Assembly: GCA_037893225.1 (NCBI GenBank) | Contig: JAZGUH010000363.1 | Location: 1,302,001-1,366,000, forward strand | Direction: 5' to 3' | Length of the DNA stretch: 64,000 nucleotides | Source of the DNA: Hippasteria phrygiana | Lineage: Eukaryota > Echinodermata > Asteroidea > Valvatida > Goniasteridae | Part shown: positions 11,666-22,429 of the stretch, in pieces | Layout of the letters: the number at the start of each line of letters is the position of its first letter | Numbering within the stretch: the first letter of the stretch is position 1 | Notes under the pieces: model-generated | Told to the model about the DNA's origin: nothing | The model's input: the letters and a program-made list of their open reading frames with translations, nothing else | Databases searched by the model: none | Translations under genes and position numbers: made by a program

Positions 11666-12585
11666 TTAGTGATTGTCATTCCAAGTCATTGTCATATAGA
11701 TGATCGGACTATTTTGGTACCGCTTAGTCTTGCAAAATGGTAAGGAGAATTTGTTGGAATTTCTGAGGTCCCTATGATGAACATTTCTCCTACTTGGTGG
11801 CAGCCAGCTGCTGAATTCTTTAGATGCAGTTAGTGATTGAACAAATTTGATGCACAATTGCTCCCTCCTTTCAACCACAGTTTTGAGGTTACAGGCGACT
11901 AATGCATTTTCATAACTCATGTATTGTCTGCCCATCATGATCTTAAATGCTCTGCGTTGAATTTTCTCAAGCATCTCACTTTCTCCAGCAGTTAGCCCCG
12001 AATGCCAAGTAGGAGCGGAATATTCAACTATGGGTCTAACATAAGATGAATAAACTGTAATCAGGTCATGTAATGGCATATTAAAGTGCTTTAATGTCTT
12101 TATCACATGAAGTCTGCCATTTGCTTTTTTTATGATAGTTTTGATGTGAGTGTCCCATTTTATATATTTAGTTATTTGCAGTCCCAAGATCCTTACTACA
12201 TCAACAGTCATGAGTGAAGTATCGTTGATTGTTAGCGGTGGTTGGGTTGGAGGTTCCCTTGCAAAAGAAACTTCCATGGAAGTACATTTGTCTGCATTGA
12301 GTCTCATGTGGTTGTTCTGAACCCACTCGGTAAGGTTGTCAAGATGGCTTTGCATTCCCGATGACGTCTTGTGGTTACTATGCCCAACCAATGTCAAATC
12401 GTCAACGTACTTCAACACTGTAAGTGGGGTATCTGTTACTGCATCATTGACGAGTGCGAGAAATGCAAGAGGGCCAATGAGTGTTCCCTGAGGGACTCCA
12501 CCACTGAGTGATTTCCAATCACTTGTTACGCCACGGTAGCGGACACATTGTTCTTTACCGCTCAGGAAGCTAGCTATCCATGTTA
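11666..12585 (-). pseudogene. LINE-B reverse transcriptase, C-terminal half
   Basis: The frame is open from about 12585: the RT block GGVPQGT, then LKYVDDLTLV as the catalytic F/YxDD motif, then the thumb region (ILGLQI, WDTHI) and the end typical of CR1/Jockey-like elements (YVRPIVEYSAPTWH). The N-terminal RT fingers and any endonuclease are missing through truncation. The frame is otherwise uninterrupted down to the stop at 11666. Confidence 0.8.
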
Positions 12586-12876
12586 CGACAGACGAACGAA
12601 ACGGAAGAAACGGAATAAAATTGGGAGTTGATTAGAACATAACCTAGCCCATGTGTTCAACCTAACTGTGGATAATGTAAAGGTGGTCAATATTCAAATG
12701 TACTTAGTGTTTTACTTAAGCTAATTTGTATTTTGAGATTGTTTCATTTCTGCAGACTGATGTCCATGACAAGTTTCACCTCTCACCCAAAGTCAGGGAT
12801 TGGCTGCTTGCTGCTTGTGGCGCTACTTCTCGTTGCATTCGGGCGCGTAGGTGAGCAGAGTGCACAAGCATTTATC

Positions 12877-13827
12877 ATGGATAAATTGATGGAATTAGGT
12901 AAGGAGGTTGGGCTGAGTGGCCAAGATTTGTTAAAGTTTGTTAGAGAGAGAGAGAAGCGAGGGCCAGGGAGGATAGAATACAGTTTTTAAAGTTGAAGAG
13001 AGAGGAGAAAGAGGTTATAGAGATGACGTTGAGACTTAAAGAATTACGAGCAGACGTGGCTGATAAACAAATTAACATCAGTGATGACATTGATCAAAAG
13101 CCTGTTAAAGTTAACAAAAACATACGATCACCTAAGTTGCCTTCTTTTCAGGAAGATAAAGATGACCTTGATGCTTATATTCAAAGGTTCGAGAGGTATG
13201 CTGTGTCAGTAGGATAGCCATATGAGAACTGGGCAATTACCCTTAGTACTTTACTTACAGGTATAGCTTTGTATACATATTCTAGGTTGGCAGTAGGCCT
13301 ACAAGAGGCCAGTGATTACGATGTTGATAAAACTGCTCTGTTTAAGCAATATAACTTGACAGCTAAGCCAGATAAGATGGAAACGGCTGTTAAATTTGCA
13401 GCACGTATAGAAAATTATTTTGACAGGTGGGTGCAGTTTGCAAACATTCCCCAGGAGTATGACAGTCTCAAGAATTTGATTGTAAAGGAACAGTATATTA
13501 CCAGTTGTGGTCAAGATCTTGCTGTTTTCTTAAAGGAGAGAACCTGTGACCTTGGACAGTATGGCAAGTCTAGCAGAACAGTTCATGGAAGCTAGGAAGA
13601 CTACCTTTTCTCAAGTTTCTTAACAGACTCATGTAGAAAGGAGGTCTTTTCCACCAAACCGGTTCAGGAAACCAGATCCTATGCCCAATCAGCAACGTAC
13701 AACCCCCAGACCATACCCTCAACGTGACAATCAGTCTTCGTATCAATCAGGTATGGTGAGAACATGTTATGTGTGTCATAGAAAAGGGCATATTGCTCGT
13801 GATTGTAAACAAAAATTTCTCGAGTAA
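12877..13827 (+). pseudogene. Gypsy-1 gag (capsid and CCHC knuckle), frameshifted
   Basis: The likely start is the ATG at 12877 (MDKLMELGKEVGLSG), as similar Gypsy gags begin. Upstream in-frame residues back to 12733 are hydrophobic and probably untranslated leader. A charged coiled-coil-like stretch is followed by KLPSFQEDKDDLDAYIQRFE, the usual start of the capsid region. Stops at 12988-12990 and about 13215 and a frame change near 13590 break it. A single CCHC knuckle (CYVCHRKGHIARDC) is encoded at 13765-13806. The gene is inactive but recognisable throughout. Confidence 0.8.
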
Positions 13828-13841
13828 CTTCTGCAGCAGGT

Positions 13842-14462
13842 GTGATGCCCGAGAATCACAATGGTGTAAACCAAGCTAAGCCGTCGACATCAAGTCCGAA
13901 CGATGCTTACCATACAGGTAATTCAAGCCATCTTTGTGACCGTTGTAAACACGTAAACGAAACAGCAGCCTTCATGGTGTCCATGAAACTAACAGATTGT
14001 TGTAGCCAGGATGGTGAAGTAGTATTACAATGTGGTCATAAACTCCCCATAATTAATGCAGCATGTAAAGACTTTGAATATTCAGGTTTGCCGGTGAAAA
14101 TTGGTTTTGTTGGTGAAACACAGGTACCAGTTTTGAGGGATAGTGGTTGCAGTGGTGTTGTAGTTCGTCGTAGCCTCATTTCTGATCATCAACTCACAGG
14201 CGAGTACAGAGGTTGTGTCATGCTAGATGGAACTGTGAGAAAATTACCAGTTGCTCGTATTTACATTAACACCCCTTTCTTTACAGGTCATGTTAATGCT
14301 CTTTGTATGCAGTGTCCTGTATTTGATCTTGTTCTAGGTAACATCGCGGGTGCCCGTAGTCCATCTGATCCCGATCCTGACTGGAGTGAAGGAGAACATC
14401 AAGAAGAGAAAGACAGTAGAGCATCAGTAAGTCAGAATAACCACATCTCAGAATTGGCTTGA
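13842..14462 (+). CDS. Gypsy-1 protease region
   Basis: A frame of 206 codons after the zinc knuckle. The aspartic protease motif is RDSGCSG at about 14136-14156, with DSG in place of the more frequent DTG; the flap and the PVFDLVLGNI segment follow. The N-terminal 60 residues contain a Cys/His-rich patch (CDRCKHV) of unknown role. It cleaves the polyprotein in intact relatives. It probably formed part of one pol frame with the integrase downstream; the stop at 14460-14462 is likely a lesion. Confidence 0.75.
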   Translation: MMPENHNGVNQAKPSTSSPNDAYHTGNSSHLCDRCKHVNETAAFMVSMKLTDCCSQDGEVVLQCGHKLPIINAACKDFEYSGLPVKIGFVGETQVPVLRDSGCSGVVVRRSLISDHQLTGEYRGCVMLDGTVRKLPVARIYINTPFFTGHVNALCMQCPVFDLVLGNIAGARSPSDPDPDWSEGEHQEEKDSRASVSQNNHISELA

Positions 14463-14550
14463 GCAGTCTAGACCAGAGCACAGAAGCAGGCAGAAGAGAA
14501 ACCGATAAGAAGTACCTAGTAGCATTACTACTATTGTAACTGATAAACAA

Positions 14551-15704
14551 CTTCAGTTTGAGCAGGAGGGTGACAGTACACTGAAGCGATGCAGGGAATT
14601 AGCAGCTGTGGAAGACAAGAAAGTTGGCAGAGGTGGTTACACATCTCGTTTTCTCACTCACCGAGGTATCCTATACCGTGAATTCCAATCCCCTTATAAT
14701 GTTGAACATAACAATATATTTCACCAGGTGGTTGTACCTTCAAAATTTCGTCCACAGGTTATGAAGGTGGCTCATGAGTCGCTTATTGGAGGACATCAGG
14801 GTGTCCAGAAGACCACAGATAAAATATTAACAAGTGTTTATTGGCCAGGTATCCAATCAGATGTCAAACGTTTTATCCAATCATGTGATGTGTGTCAGCG
14901 TACATTTCCGAAGGGTAGAGTAACACGGGTTCCACTGGGTAGCATGCGCTTATAGAAACTCCCTTTCAACGTATTGCTGTAGATATTGTTGGTCCGATTT
15001 TTCCAGCAACTGACAAGGGTAACCGATATATACTTAGTATTGTAGATTATGCCACGAGATACCCTGAGACATTAACTCTGAAGAACACCGAGACGACAAC
15101 TGTGGCTGAAGCATTAGTTGAAGTTTTCAGTCGAGTCGGTGTTCCCCGTGAAGTTCTAAGCGATCAGGGAACACAATTTACATCTTGTCTTATGAGAGAA
15201 GTAAGTCGTTTGTTGTCCATTAAACAGCTGACTACCACACCTTACCACCCGGCCTGTAATGGCTTAGTGGAGCGATTTAATGGCACATTGAAGCAGATGC
15301 TGAGGAGGATGTCGACGGAGAGACCGAATGATTGGGATCGTTACCTAGGAGCATTGTTGTTTGCTTACAGGGAGACACCTCAAGCGAGTTTAGGGTTTTC
15401 ACCCTTTGAGCTCCTTTATGGAAGAAATGTTCGTGGTCCGATGACCATTTTGAAGGAGTTGTGGACAGGTCAAGTTGAAGAACCGGAAGTAATAACCACG
15501 TACCAATATGTACTTGATCTAAAAGAACGTCTAGAAGTTACATGTAAGGTTGCACAGGAAAACCTCAGGAAATTCAAGGCGAGACAGAAGTACTACTACG
15601 ATAAAAGAAGTAGGGAACGTAATTTTAAAGTTGGAGATGATGTTCTCTTACTTCTTCCAACCGACAATAATAAGCTTCTTTTCCAGTGGAAAGGCCCTTT
15701 TGTG
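14551..15704 (+). pseudogene. Gypsy-1 integrase
   Basis: The HHCC zinc-binding domain is visible (HESLIGGHQG ... CDVCQRT, 14770-14905). A stop at 14953-14955 is followed in another frame by the catalytic core: AVDIVGPI with the first Asp near 14982, SDQGTQFT with the second near 15163, and NGLVERFNG with the Glu near 15268. The C-terminal part (KVGDDVLLLLP, QWKGPF) resembles the GPY/F-type end of Gypsy integrases. At about 15702 the sequence switches without warning into RT. All DDE residues are intact. Confidence 0.85.
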
Positions 15705-16559
15705 TGATGCCGTTTGGGTTGGTCAATGCCCCGGCTACCTTTAGTAGACTCATGAGACGAATGTTGCAGGGTTTGAAAAATGCAGATAATTTCATTGATG
15801 ACATCCTAGTTCATATTGGGAGGAACATTTAACTACTTTGTGTGAACTTTTTTCCAGATTAAGGACAGCACGGTTAACTGCGAAGCCAAGTAAGTGTGAG
15901 ATCGGCTTCCATGAGTCCACAGATGAGTCCACAGCCTGATAAAGTATGTCACATCAGGGAGGCTAAACGTCCGGATACAAAGAAACAGTTGCGTTCATTT
16001 CTAGATTTCGACGTTTCGTTCCCAATTTCCCAATTTTGACTGATCTAACAAAGAAGAAAGAACCAACTCGTATCAAATGGGGTCCCAGTCAGGAGGAGGC
16101 CTTCAACACTCTAAAACATAAACTAACTTCTTCCCCTATACTTCAGTTGCCAGATTGTACTGAGCCATTTATACTACGTACAGATGCTTCAAACACCGGA
16201 ATTGGCGCAGTTTTACTTCAAGATCGAGAGGAAGAGGATGACAAATTTCCAGTAGCGTACGCAAGTCGTAAACTTCTCCAGCGAGAGAAAGCATACGCCA
16301 CTATCGAGAAGGAATGTCTTGCTGTTGTCTGGGGTGTCCAGAAGTTTGAAGTTTACCTTTTTGGCCAAGAATTTGTTTTGTTTTGCAGACGGATCACCAG
16401 TCTCTCATATATATGCAACGAGCCAATATGGCTAATGCCAGAATGATGCGTTGGGCATTGGCGCTCCAACCCTATAGGTTCCGGATCAAAACCATCAAGG
16501 GAGGAGATAACATTGGCGCAGATTATCTTAGCAGAAGTTGTTTGGTAGATGGTAATTAA
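15702..16559 (+). pseudogene. Gypsy-1 reverse transcriptase (C-terminal part) and RNase H
   Basis: It opens with VMPFGLVNAPATFSRLMRR and the catalytic FIDDILVH (about 15791-15814), so the RT fingers are missing. A frame break follows at about 15815. RNase H begins near 16030 with LRTDASNTGIGAVLLQ, FPVAYASRKL and EKECLAVVW. A shift at about 16387 puts TDHQSLIYM and ADYLSRS in a second frame, ending at the stop near 16557. RNase H being the last domain before the 3' LTR supports the INT-before-RT order. Confidence 0.85.
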
Positions 16560-16765
16560 CCAGATTAATACACTGTTTTGTTTTGCAGGAGTGTGGTTGA
16601 TTGCAAGTATTAACTATTAGCAGATTTTTATGACAGGCACGGCATGGCCGATTCAAACAAATAGCTATTGTGCAAAGTACTTCTTAATGATAATTGTACA
16701 TATATAAATGTAAAACAATTCTTTTGTATTGCAGATAAGAATGTATTTTGCAAATACATTTTTCT

Positions 16766-16780
16766 GAAGGAGGGGGTGAA
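16766..16780 (+). promoter_or_regulatory. Polypurine tract of Gypsy-1
   Basis: GAAGGAGGGGGTGAA lies directly before the TGTCACAG that begins the 3' LTR. This is the expected primer site for plus-strand DNA synthesis. Confidence 0.75.
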
Positions 16781-16968
16781 ATGTCACAGATAATCCAGTG
16801 ATTTTACATATTCATCGTTTATATGAATATTCATGTAGTACTTTAAATAACAATATTTTCAGCACATGCATTTGTCCTTGTGAGCAGGTCGTGGTTGGAT
16901 ACTTTTGGATGCCGTTGGATTCCTTTGTGTGGCTCTGGAGGAAGACAATAACCCAAGTAGCTTTTTTA

Positions 16969-16989
16969 CACACACACACACACACACAT
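16969..16989. repeat. (AC)n microsatellite
   Basis: About ten CA units inside the Gypsy-1 LTR. Confidence 0.9.
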
Positions 16990-17554
16990 AACAATTAGAA
17001 TTTGAATGTGAAAGAAAGGTTGTAATGTGGGACTGTGATTTGAGTATGTGAATGCAGGTTGGAGGGTTTGTAGTTGGTGTGTCAGTGGTCTCCTGATGCT
17101 CTGTGAGTGAGCACCTGTGCATTTCACTCGGCTCTATTGCAGCAAATGCGATCAGTATTAAGGGCAATTCAGGCTCTTGGCTTTGATTTTGTGAGCAATT
17201 TATTGTGCTCAGTGCTGCGAGCTCGAGTTGTATTTTGCAGGGCACTTTAGCCTCGGCATTTTTTTCTGACTTTTTGGACCGAGAGGGAGACAAGTCATCG
17301 AATCAATCATCCAACCACGACCTATACCGGGCATTTATTGCCGGATTCTGTTGAGACGCCAGAGGGCGTGCTCCACTTACCAGACCAGAACTAGAGGGGA
17401 CGTTTGGAAGGGTTGCTGGCGGGGTTATTGCTGTGTTTGGACCCACTAGCAGAGGGATACTTTTCAACCCGATGAGTCGACAGATGGAGATGGTTGGCAA
17501 GTTGATGTATATTGGCAGTGTGTATATAATTATTTATATCTTGTATAAGCATAT

Positions 17555-17740
17555 TATTGAAGTTGGAGTTGACGGATTGAACATATATGGAGTAGTTGGA
17601 GTTGACGGATTGAACATATATAGCATATTGTATTTGGAGTATTTGGATTTGATGAATTGAGCATATTATGGCATATTGAAGTTGGAGGTGCCAAATTAAG
17701 AATAATATCGCATACTGAAGTTGGAGGTGACGAATTGAAC
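17555..17740 (+). repeat. Minisatellite inside the Gypsy-1 LTR
   Basis: Imperfect units of about 33-45 bp contain GTTGGAGTTGACGGATTGAA and TGAAGTTGGAGGTG. Four to five diverged copies are present. Confidence 0.65.
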
Positions 17741-18164
17741 ATATTCATACGTACATGTATTGCAGTTGATTTTAAGAAGTCGATGATTTTAAACACTGTA
17801 TAATTAATCATATTTTCATTGAATAAACTCCCATTGAACCCGACAAAAATGTGTGGAACTTACTTTATTTGCAGTTGACATGAACACTATTGGGGCAGGT
17901 TGACTTGGTTCTGACAAATGGAATATCGAATATTCGGCACAGCCCTACATGTTAACAGGGGTATAACCAGACCATATAAAGGTGTTTGTAATCAGGTAGA
18001 CCAAAAGACTAATCCACAGCATGTAAAAATACAGACCTAATTCTTCCGAAAAGTAATTCCGTTACCGCGGAATTGCCCTAAATGCAATTTGTCCGTGTAC
18101 ACATGACATTATTCAGTATCTAACAGTTCCTCATTCGTTCTTTGGCTTGCCTCCTCTTGTTCTC

Positions 18165-21100
18165 TTATAGTACGTCTTGCCTGCCGCCCTCGATCGGGAT
18201 ACATAGCATACCGAAGCCAATCAGAAATTGTTGCATTTTAATGCTGGCATCTGTCGCTTCATGACATGCGTAGTTTTTGCGAATAGACCCTGGAATATAC
18301 AGTGGATTATTATTTGTATTAATACATTTGATTATGGCCATCATAAAATGCAGTTGTTAGCTTGAACCCGCTATCAGTTTTCTATCCACATATGGAAAGT
18401 GCCTAAGAAATGCTCACACTGTTTAATCACTGAATAATTTTCAATTAATCTTGCATTCGGGGTCATTCCTATGTGTCCCGGGTTCAATGTGTCCCAGGCT
18501 TCTTTTTTGCCACCCTCACAAGTATTTTCCAATTCCGTGTCACTTATTTACCGAAAAAAAAAAACATACTACGTTGGCCTGTAGGTGACATTTAGATGTT
18601 TTAAGCAATTCGAGATATCTCCGGCGGGTGGTAAGGTAGACGCAATCGAGATATCTCGGGATACGTCCTGAAAGAGTTATGTGGCGAAAATATGTCTACG
18701 GGGAAAACTTTTATCTGATCTCTGGTCTGTATTCTGGATCGGATTAGATTGTGACCGGGTATATATCTCAGTCTTCAGTCAGTTATTCTCCCGTGAGGAA
18801 CCTTGATAGCGCTGCCACCAGGCGGAATAGTTTAGGCCTAAACCTCCGGAGTTCCGCCTCTCCGGTTTAGCAATTCGCGATAGCCGACGTGGATCCGGGT
18901 CAAAATATATGACGAAGTTAACCAAGAGAAGAACACTTACACAGGGAAAGGAGACTTGAATAAATAAAGTCGGGAAACCAGGAATTCAGAACAAAACTCG
19001 TAAGGATTATTTAATCCATGTCCGCAACTCCAATAATTCCAGAACAATAAATAAAGCAAAGTTATATTACACTCTGTATATCCTCAAAGTTGGTATTTAC
19101 AATCCAGTCTATTCCAATAATCTTGTCGGTTGCTAATATCCAATGACTCGGGTAAAAGTTACGCTCTATACTACAAGTACAATCCTTAATACACTGTCAC
19201 TGAGTGAGTAAGGGGGAGGAGATGGGGAGGAGACGTAAAAGGGGGGTGTCACACACAAAATATCAAAATGGAACTGGGTATCGTTTAAACCCGTCCAAAG
19301 TTGGAACGAGTGTCGTTTAAACTCGTCCAACAAAACAAGGACCAGGCATCGTTTAAGCCTCTCTAATCCTTAGTAAATACACCAAGGCCCCAGGCCTTTA
19401 CACTTAAAAATCAGCTTAGTATCTTCTCGATACAATACACTTCTCGTGTTTAACTTAATTTGTCCTCTCGACAAAATACACTTAGGCCCCAGGCCTATCC
19501 AATAAAACTTCAGGCACCCAGGCCTATTCTATAAAACTTCAGGCACCCAGGCCTATTCTAAATCATCCAAGGAAAATCAGACTCGTCAGCCCGACTCCGA
19601 AAAAAATCCGACAATTCCTGACTCCTCCTGTCAGTCTCTCCTTAAATAGTATGATATAATGCGATAGCTGGTGTGACTTACAGCGACTCGATGAGTGCTC
19701 CCCGTATCCTCAGATGCGAGCTCCCCGTATCCTCGAATGGCAAGCTCCCCGAACTCCTCAAATGCTCCCCAACTAGCTCTGTGTTCAAATGCTCCCCAAC
19801 TCCAAAAACTCTGCTCCCCAAACTTCTCAAGTGCTCCCCAATTCCAAAACTCAACTCCCCAGTAGCTTAAAATATGCTCCAAATAATTAGACTTATACTG
19901 CAGCTCCCCAATCCTAATTCAAATCAATAAACTCCTCCTTTGCTCCCCAAGTTTCTATAAAAGCATCAGTGATCAGCAATACAATTGTGCAGTCTCGAAC
20001 CAACATCAACCAAAAAGCACCCAGAATCGCTAAAATCTGCCCTATTTATAGTCTTTGAACTGCGCGCCTAAAAATACGCACAACTAGTTTGGCCACGCCC
20101 ACTTTTGTAAAAGTCACAGTATAGTGAATTCACATAGCGATGATATTCTCTTAAATTCTCCAAAATTATACAGAATAATTTCACACTAAAAGGCTTAAAT
20201 CAATCTCCAAAACATTCCCTATAATAAAACTGCTCTAAAACTGTGAATAAATTATAAAGTATCCCCTGAAATGGTCACTTTTCGATGTGTTTACAAACTA
20301 TAAATGAACGTAAACAAACCCTAAGTTCATTGAAGAAAATGCAGTGATGTCACATATATGAATATTCATTAGCCAGTCACTGGCTTAGCAGACGAAAGCT
20401 TACAGAGAAGTCACCAAAACTCTCCTAACTTCCAAAGTCTCTTCAAAGTTAGCAAGTTCACATCTAAAGAAGCTAGACAATTATCCATAACAACTTTATA
20501 ATATATTAAATCACTTTTTAGAAGTCTCAGTCGTCTAGAAATAATTTTAGAACTTTCAGCCAATGGCTGAGGTACTAACAAAACTTGAATGGCCGCCATG
20601 TTGGATTTCCAGTAAGTCTATATTTAGCACTGGAATACACACGTGCGTGAACAATAACAAGTCATGGATTTATCAGTGTTTATCGCTCAATAAAGATGCC
20701 AAATTTGTGAGATAAAAGAGAACTAGGATTTCCAAGACGAAAATGCCCGAGTGCTAGAAGAAAAGGTAAGATTTAAGCAAGGTTACCTAACGTTAAACTG
20801 GGTTTTGGGGGCATTTTCGTCACAGTTAATTGGGTATTTTCGGACAGCTGAATTGAAAACTCTCCAAAAAGTCCACTTCTAAATCCTTCAGATTTTTAGA
20901 TAGCGGATTATTCCGCCATTTTGTGCACAGTAGTCGCATCGTAATTGGACTTATTATTCCCTGCCGCAACGATGTCAGAATAATCGCCCGATCACTACCT
21001 TAATTTTGTTTTCTTTAATCAAAAATTTAGTAGTATTGTTTTTAAAAACGTGGGTTTCGTGAGTTAACAGACTAAGCCTACAACTGGAGAGGTTTCAAAT

Positions 21101-22208
21101 CCGCTGTCCGAACGTACCCAATGCCCCCAAAATTACTCAACCTTTCCCTACAATCGGGACACAAAGAACCCGGGACGCATAGAACCCGGGACGCATAGAA
21201 CCCGGGACGCATAGAACCCGGGACGCATAGAACCCGGGACGCATAGAACCCGGGACGCATAGAACCCGGGACGCATAGAACCCGGGACGCATAGAACCCG
21301 GGACGCATAGAACCCGGGACGCATAGAACCCGGGACGCATAGAACCCGGGACGCATAGAACCCGGGACGCATAGAACCCGGGACGCATAGAACATGGGAC
21401 ACATAGGAGTGCACCCCTTGCATTCATAACAAAGTACTAATAAAAGAGTACCTGATGAGATACAATAATTATCGTAAGCACCACTAACACAATTGTTTAG
21501 ACCAAGTACTGTGATGACTCACAAAGTCCAGAGAAAATACCTACTTTTCAGAACGCCATATAGTATGAGGCTGATGAAAGCCCTTTTCTCTCTCCGTCCA
21601 CGCAAAGTAAACTGCTGTGCAAGCTTGTTCGAAACAGTAGCGCCAAGTGTGCGTCTTATGCATTCCATCAAGTTGCGTCCACCTACTGTGCTCAAATGAG
21701 CTGTCTGTGGGTAAAAAGGAGATGATTATTTTTTGATGGGCAGGAAAAAGGGAGAATTTAAACAATAAATATCAAGCTTTTATGGCAAATAGGAACACTT
21801 ATTAGACACCCCGTCTTCCTAATCACAATATGAACTGCTAACAACTTCGGGCTTTGTGTATACGTTTACATGGATCAATGTCTCACATGTGTGTGGAATT
21901 ACAGCGCCTACACAACTTTACATTTCAGACGACAATGAGGATTGGTCGTGTTGCCCATATTTTCTTCAATCTCATTTTATACAACTAAAAACTCACCAAC
22001 TGCATTTTTAATTTGATGTCCTTGGATATGTTTCTTTGAAGCGCCTCCAAATCCTCGATGGTCTCCAATGGAAGTTTCAAGTCATCAGGGATATCACCAG
22101 AGTCTGAAGTGATTTGAAGTTTATCCAAGATGCGTGTGAGAAGATGCTCATTGCTTGCAAGCTTCATCTTCAGGGCTTCAATCCCTGATAAGATCTGTCT
22201 TTCAATGG
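18165..22208 (-). CDS. DUF4806-domain protein, last three exons
   Basis: Three minus-strand exons join in phase. Exon A (22208-21997) has acceptor TGTACAG and donor GTTG|GTGAGT, phase 0; it encodes a coiled-coil-like stretch and LKLPLETIEDLEAL, the start of DUF4806. Exon B (21704-21545) has acceptor CCCACAG and donor AAAA|GTAGGT, phase 1; it encodes STVGGRNLMECIRRTLG and GRREKRAFISLILYGVL, the core of the domain. Exon C (18289-18165) has acceptor TATTCCAG; it encodes SIRKNYACHEATDASIKM and ends with TAA at 18165-18167. The order, phases and sequence fit the C-terminal domain of a large invertebrate family of unknown function. Upstream exons are not found: the repeat array begins about 220 bp beyond exon A. 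The A-B intron is 292 bp; the B-C intron is 3255 bp because transposon D1 lies in it. No lesion is seen. Confidence 0.75.
19255..19870. repeat. Short tandem motifs inside D1
   Basis: 19265-19370 has three copies of a CATCGTTTAA(A/G)CCCGTCC-like motif. 19480-19565 repeats CTTCAGGCACCCAGGCCTAT. 19695-19870 is rich in GCTCCCCAA spaced 15-30 bp. A minus-strand frame here translates the last repeat and is not a gene. Confidence 0.6.
21155..21403 (+). repeat. 16-bp minisatellite at the right end of D1
   Basis: About 15 nearly identical copies of CCCGGGACGCATAGAA, with diverged first and last units (GGGACACA instead of GGGACGCA). Because 16 is not a multiple of 3, all three minus-strand frames stay open and encode the same 16-residue periodic peptide. 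The D1 left end has only about two units in inverted orientation. Confidence 0.95.
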
Positions 22209-22429
22209 CTGTACATAGAAGCAAAGACAAATTTTCAGATTTACTAAAATAAGATGCACCCTATCACAAGTCAGAACATTTGTTGTAACTCAGTCTGTAA
22301 AGTATGCCGGGGGATGTGTTTATGATCGTTGACAAGAAACATTACGGAGACTAATCGTGTTGCCTCTATTTTTTGTTTTCCAATTATGAAGCATTGAGTG
22401 TGCATGTGGGTGTGTTTTTGCATTCAATT

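Larger units (their letters stand above)
11124..12590 (-). mobile_element. LINE-B: 5'-truncated non-LTR retrotransposon with (AAT)n tail
   Basis: The minus strand carries the RT C-terminal half (12585-11666), about 500 bp of 3' UTR, and a trinucleotide tail (11164-11124). A simple trinucleotide tail fits CR1/I/Jockey-type LINEs rather than L1. The 5' end is truncated at about 12585, inside RT, as is usual for LINE insertions. Confidence 0.75.
12620..17880 (+). mobile_element. Gypsy-1: Ty3/Gypsy element with Gmr1-like order (INT before RT)
   Basis: In order on the plus strand: gag, zinc knuckle, protease, integrase, a junction, reverse transcriptase, RNase H, polypurine tract, 3' LTR. Normal Ty3/Gypsy order is PR-RT-RH-INT. 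The order seen matches the Gmr1-type subgroup described from deuterostomes, in which integrase precedes RT as in Ty1/copia. Only about 150 bp separate protease and integrase, so a lost RT between them is not needed. An internal deletion joins the integrase C-terminus to mid-RT at about 15702. The 5' LTR is not present; the left flank (12600-12730) shows no LTR similarity. Confidence 0.8.
16782..17880 (+). repeat. 3' LTR of Gypsy-1
   Basis: It begins TGTCACAGATAATCC after the polypurine tract and plausibly ends GCAGTTGACA, giving TGTCA/TGACA inverted termini and a length of 1099 bp. An AATAAA poly(A) signal at 17822-17827, 50 bp before the end, fits the R/U5 junction. The palindrome ATGAATATTCAT lies at 16823-16834. 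The 3' boundary is inferred because no second LTR is available for comparison. Confidence 0.6.
18459..21417. mobile_element. D1: 2959-bp non-autonomous DNA transposon with 8-bp TSD
   Basis: The 8-bp direct repeat TTGCATTC lies on both sides (18451-18458 and 21418-21425). The left end begins GGGGTCATTCCTATGTGTCC; the right end, reverse-complemented, begins GGGGTGCACTCCTATGTGTC. The inverted similarity continues about 40 bp through GTGTCCC and GTTC(A/T)ATG(T/C)GTCCC. An 8-bp duplication is compatible with hAT, P or Merlin-type elements; the termini do not decide between them. I see no transposase. The interior has short tandem motifs, a purine tract before TGTCACAC at 19241-19250, and a TGTCACATATATGAATATTC motif at 20348. 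The insertion lies wholly within the last intron of the DUF4806 gene. Confidence 0.8.

Noticed and set aside
19241..20355. Possible LTR inside D1 (purine tract then TGTCACAC at 19247)
   Set aside because: No matching inverted end or second LTR, and no PBS or element domains nearby; left as a note only.
21078..21427. Three overlapping minus-strand frames encoding a 16-residue periodic peptide
   Set aside because: They are an automatic result of a 16-bp tandem repeat without stops; no start context, domain or exon structure.
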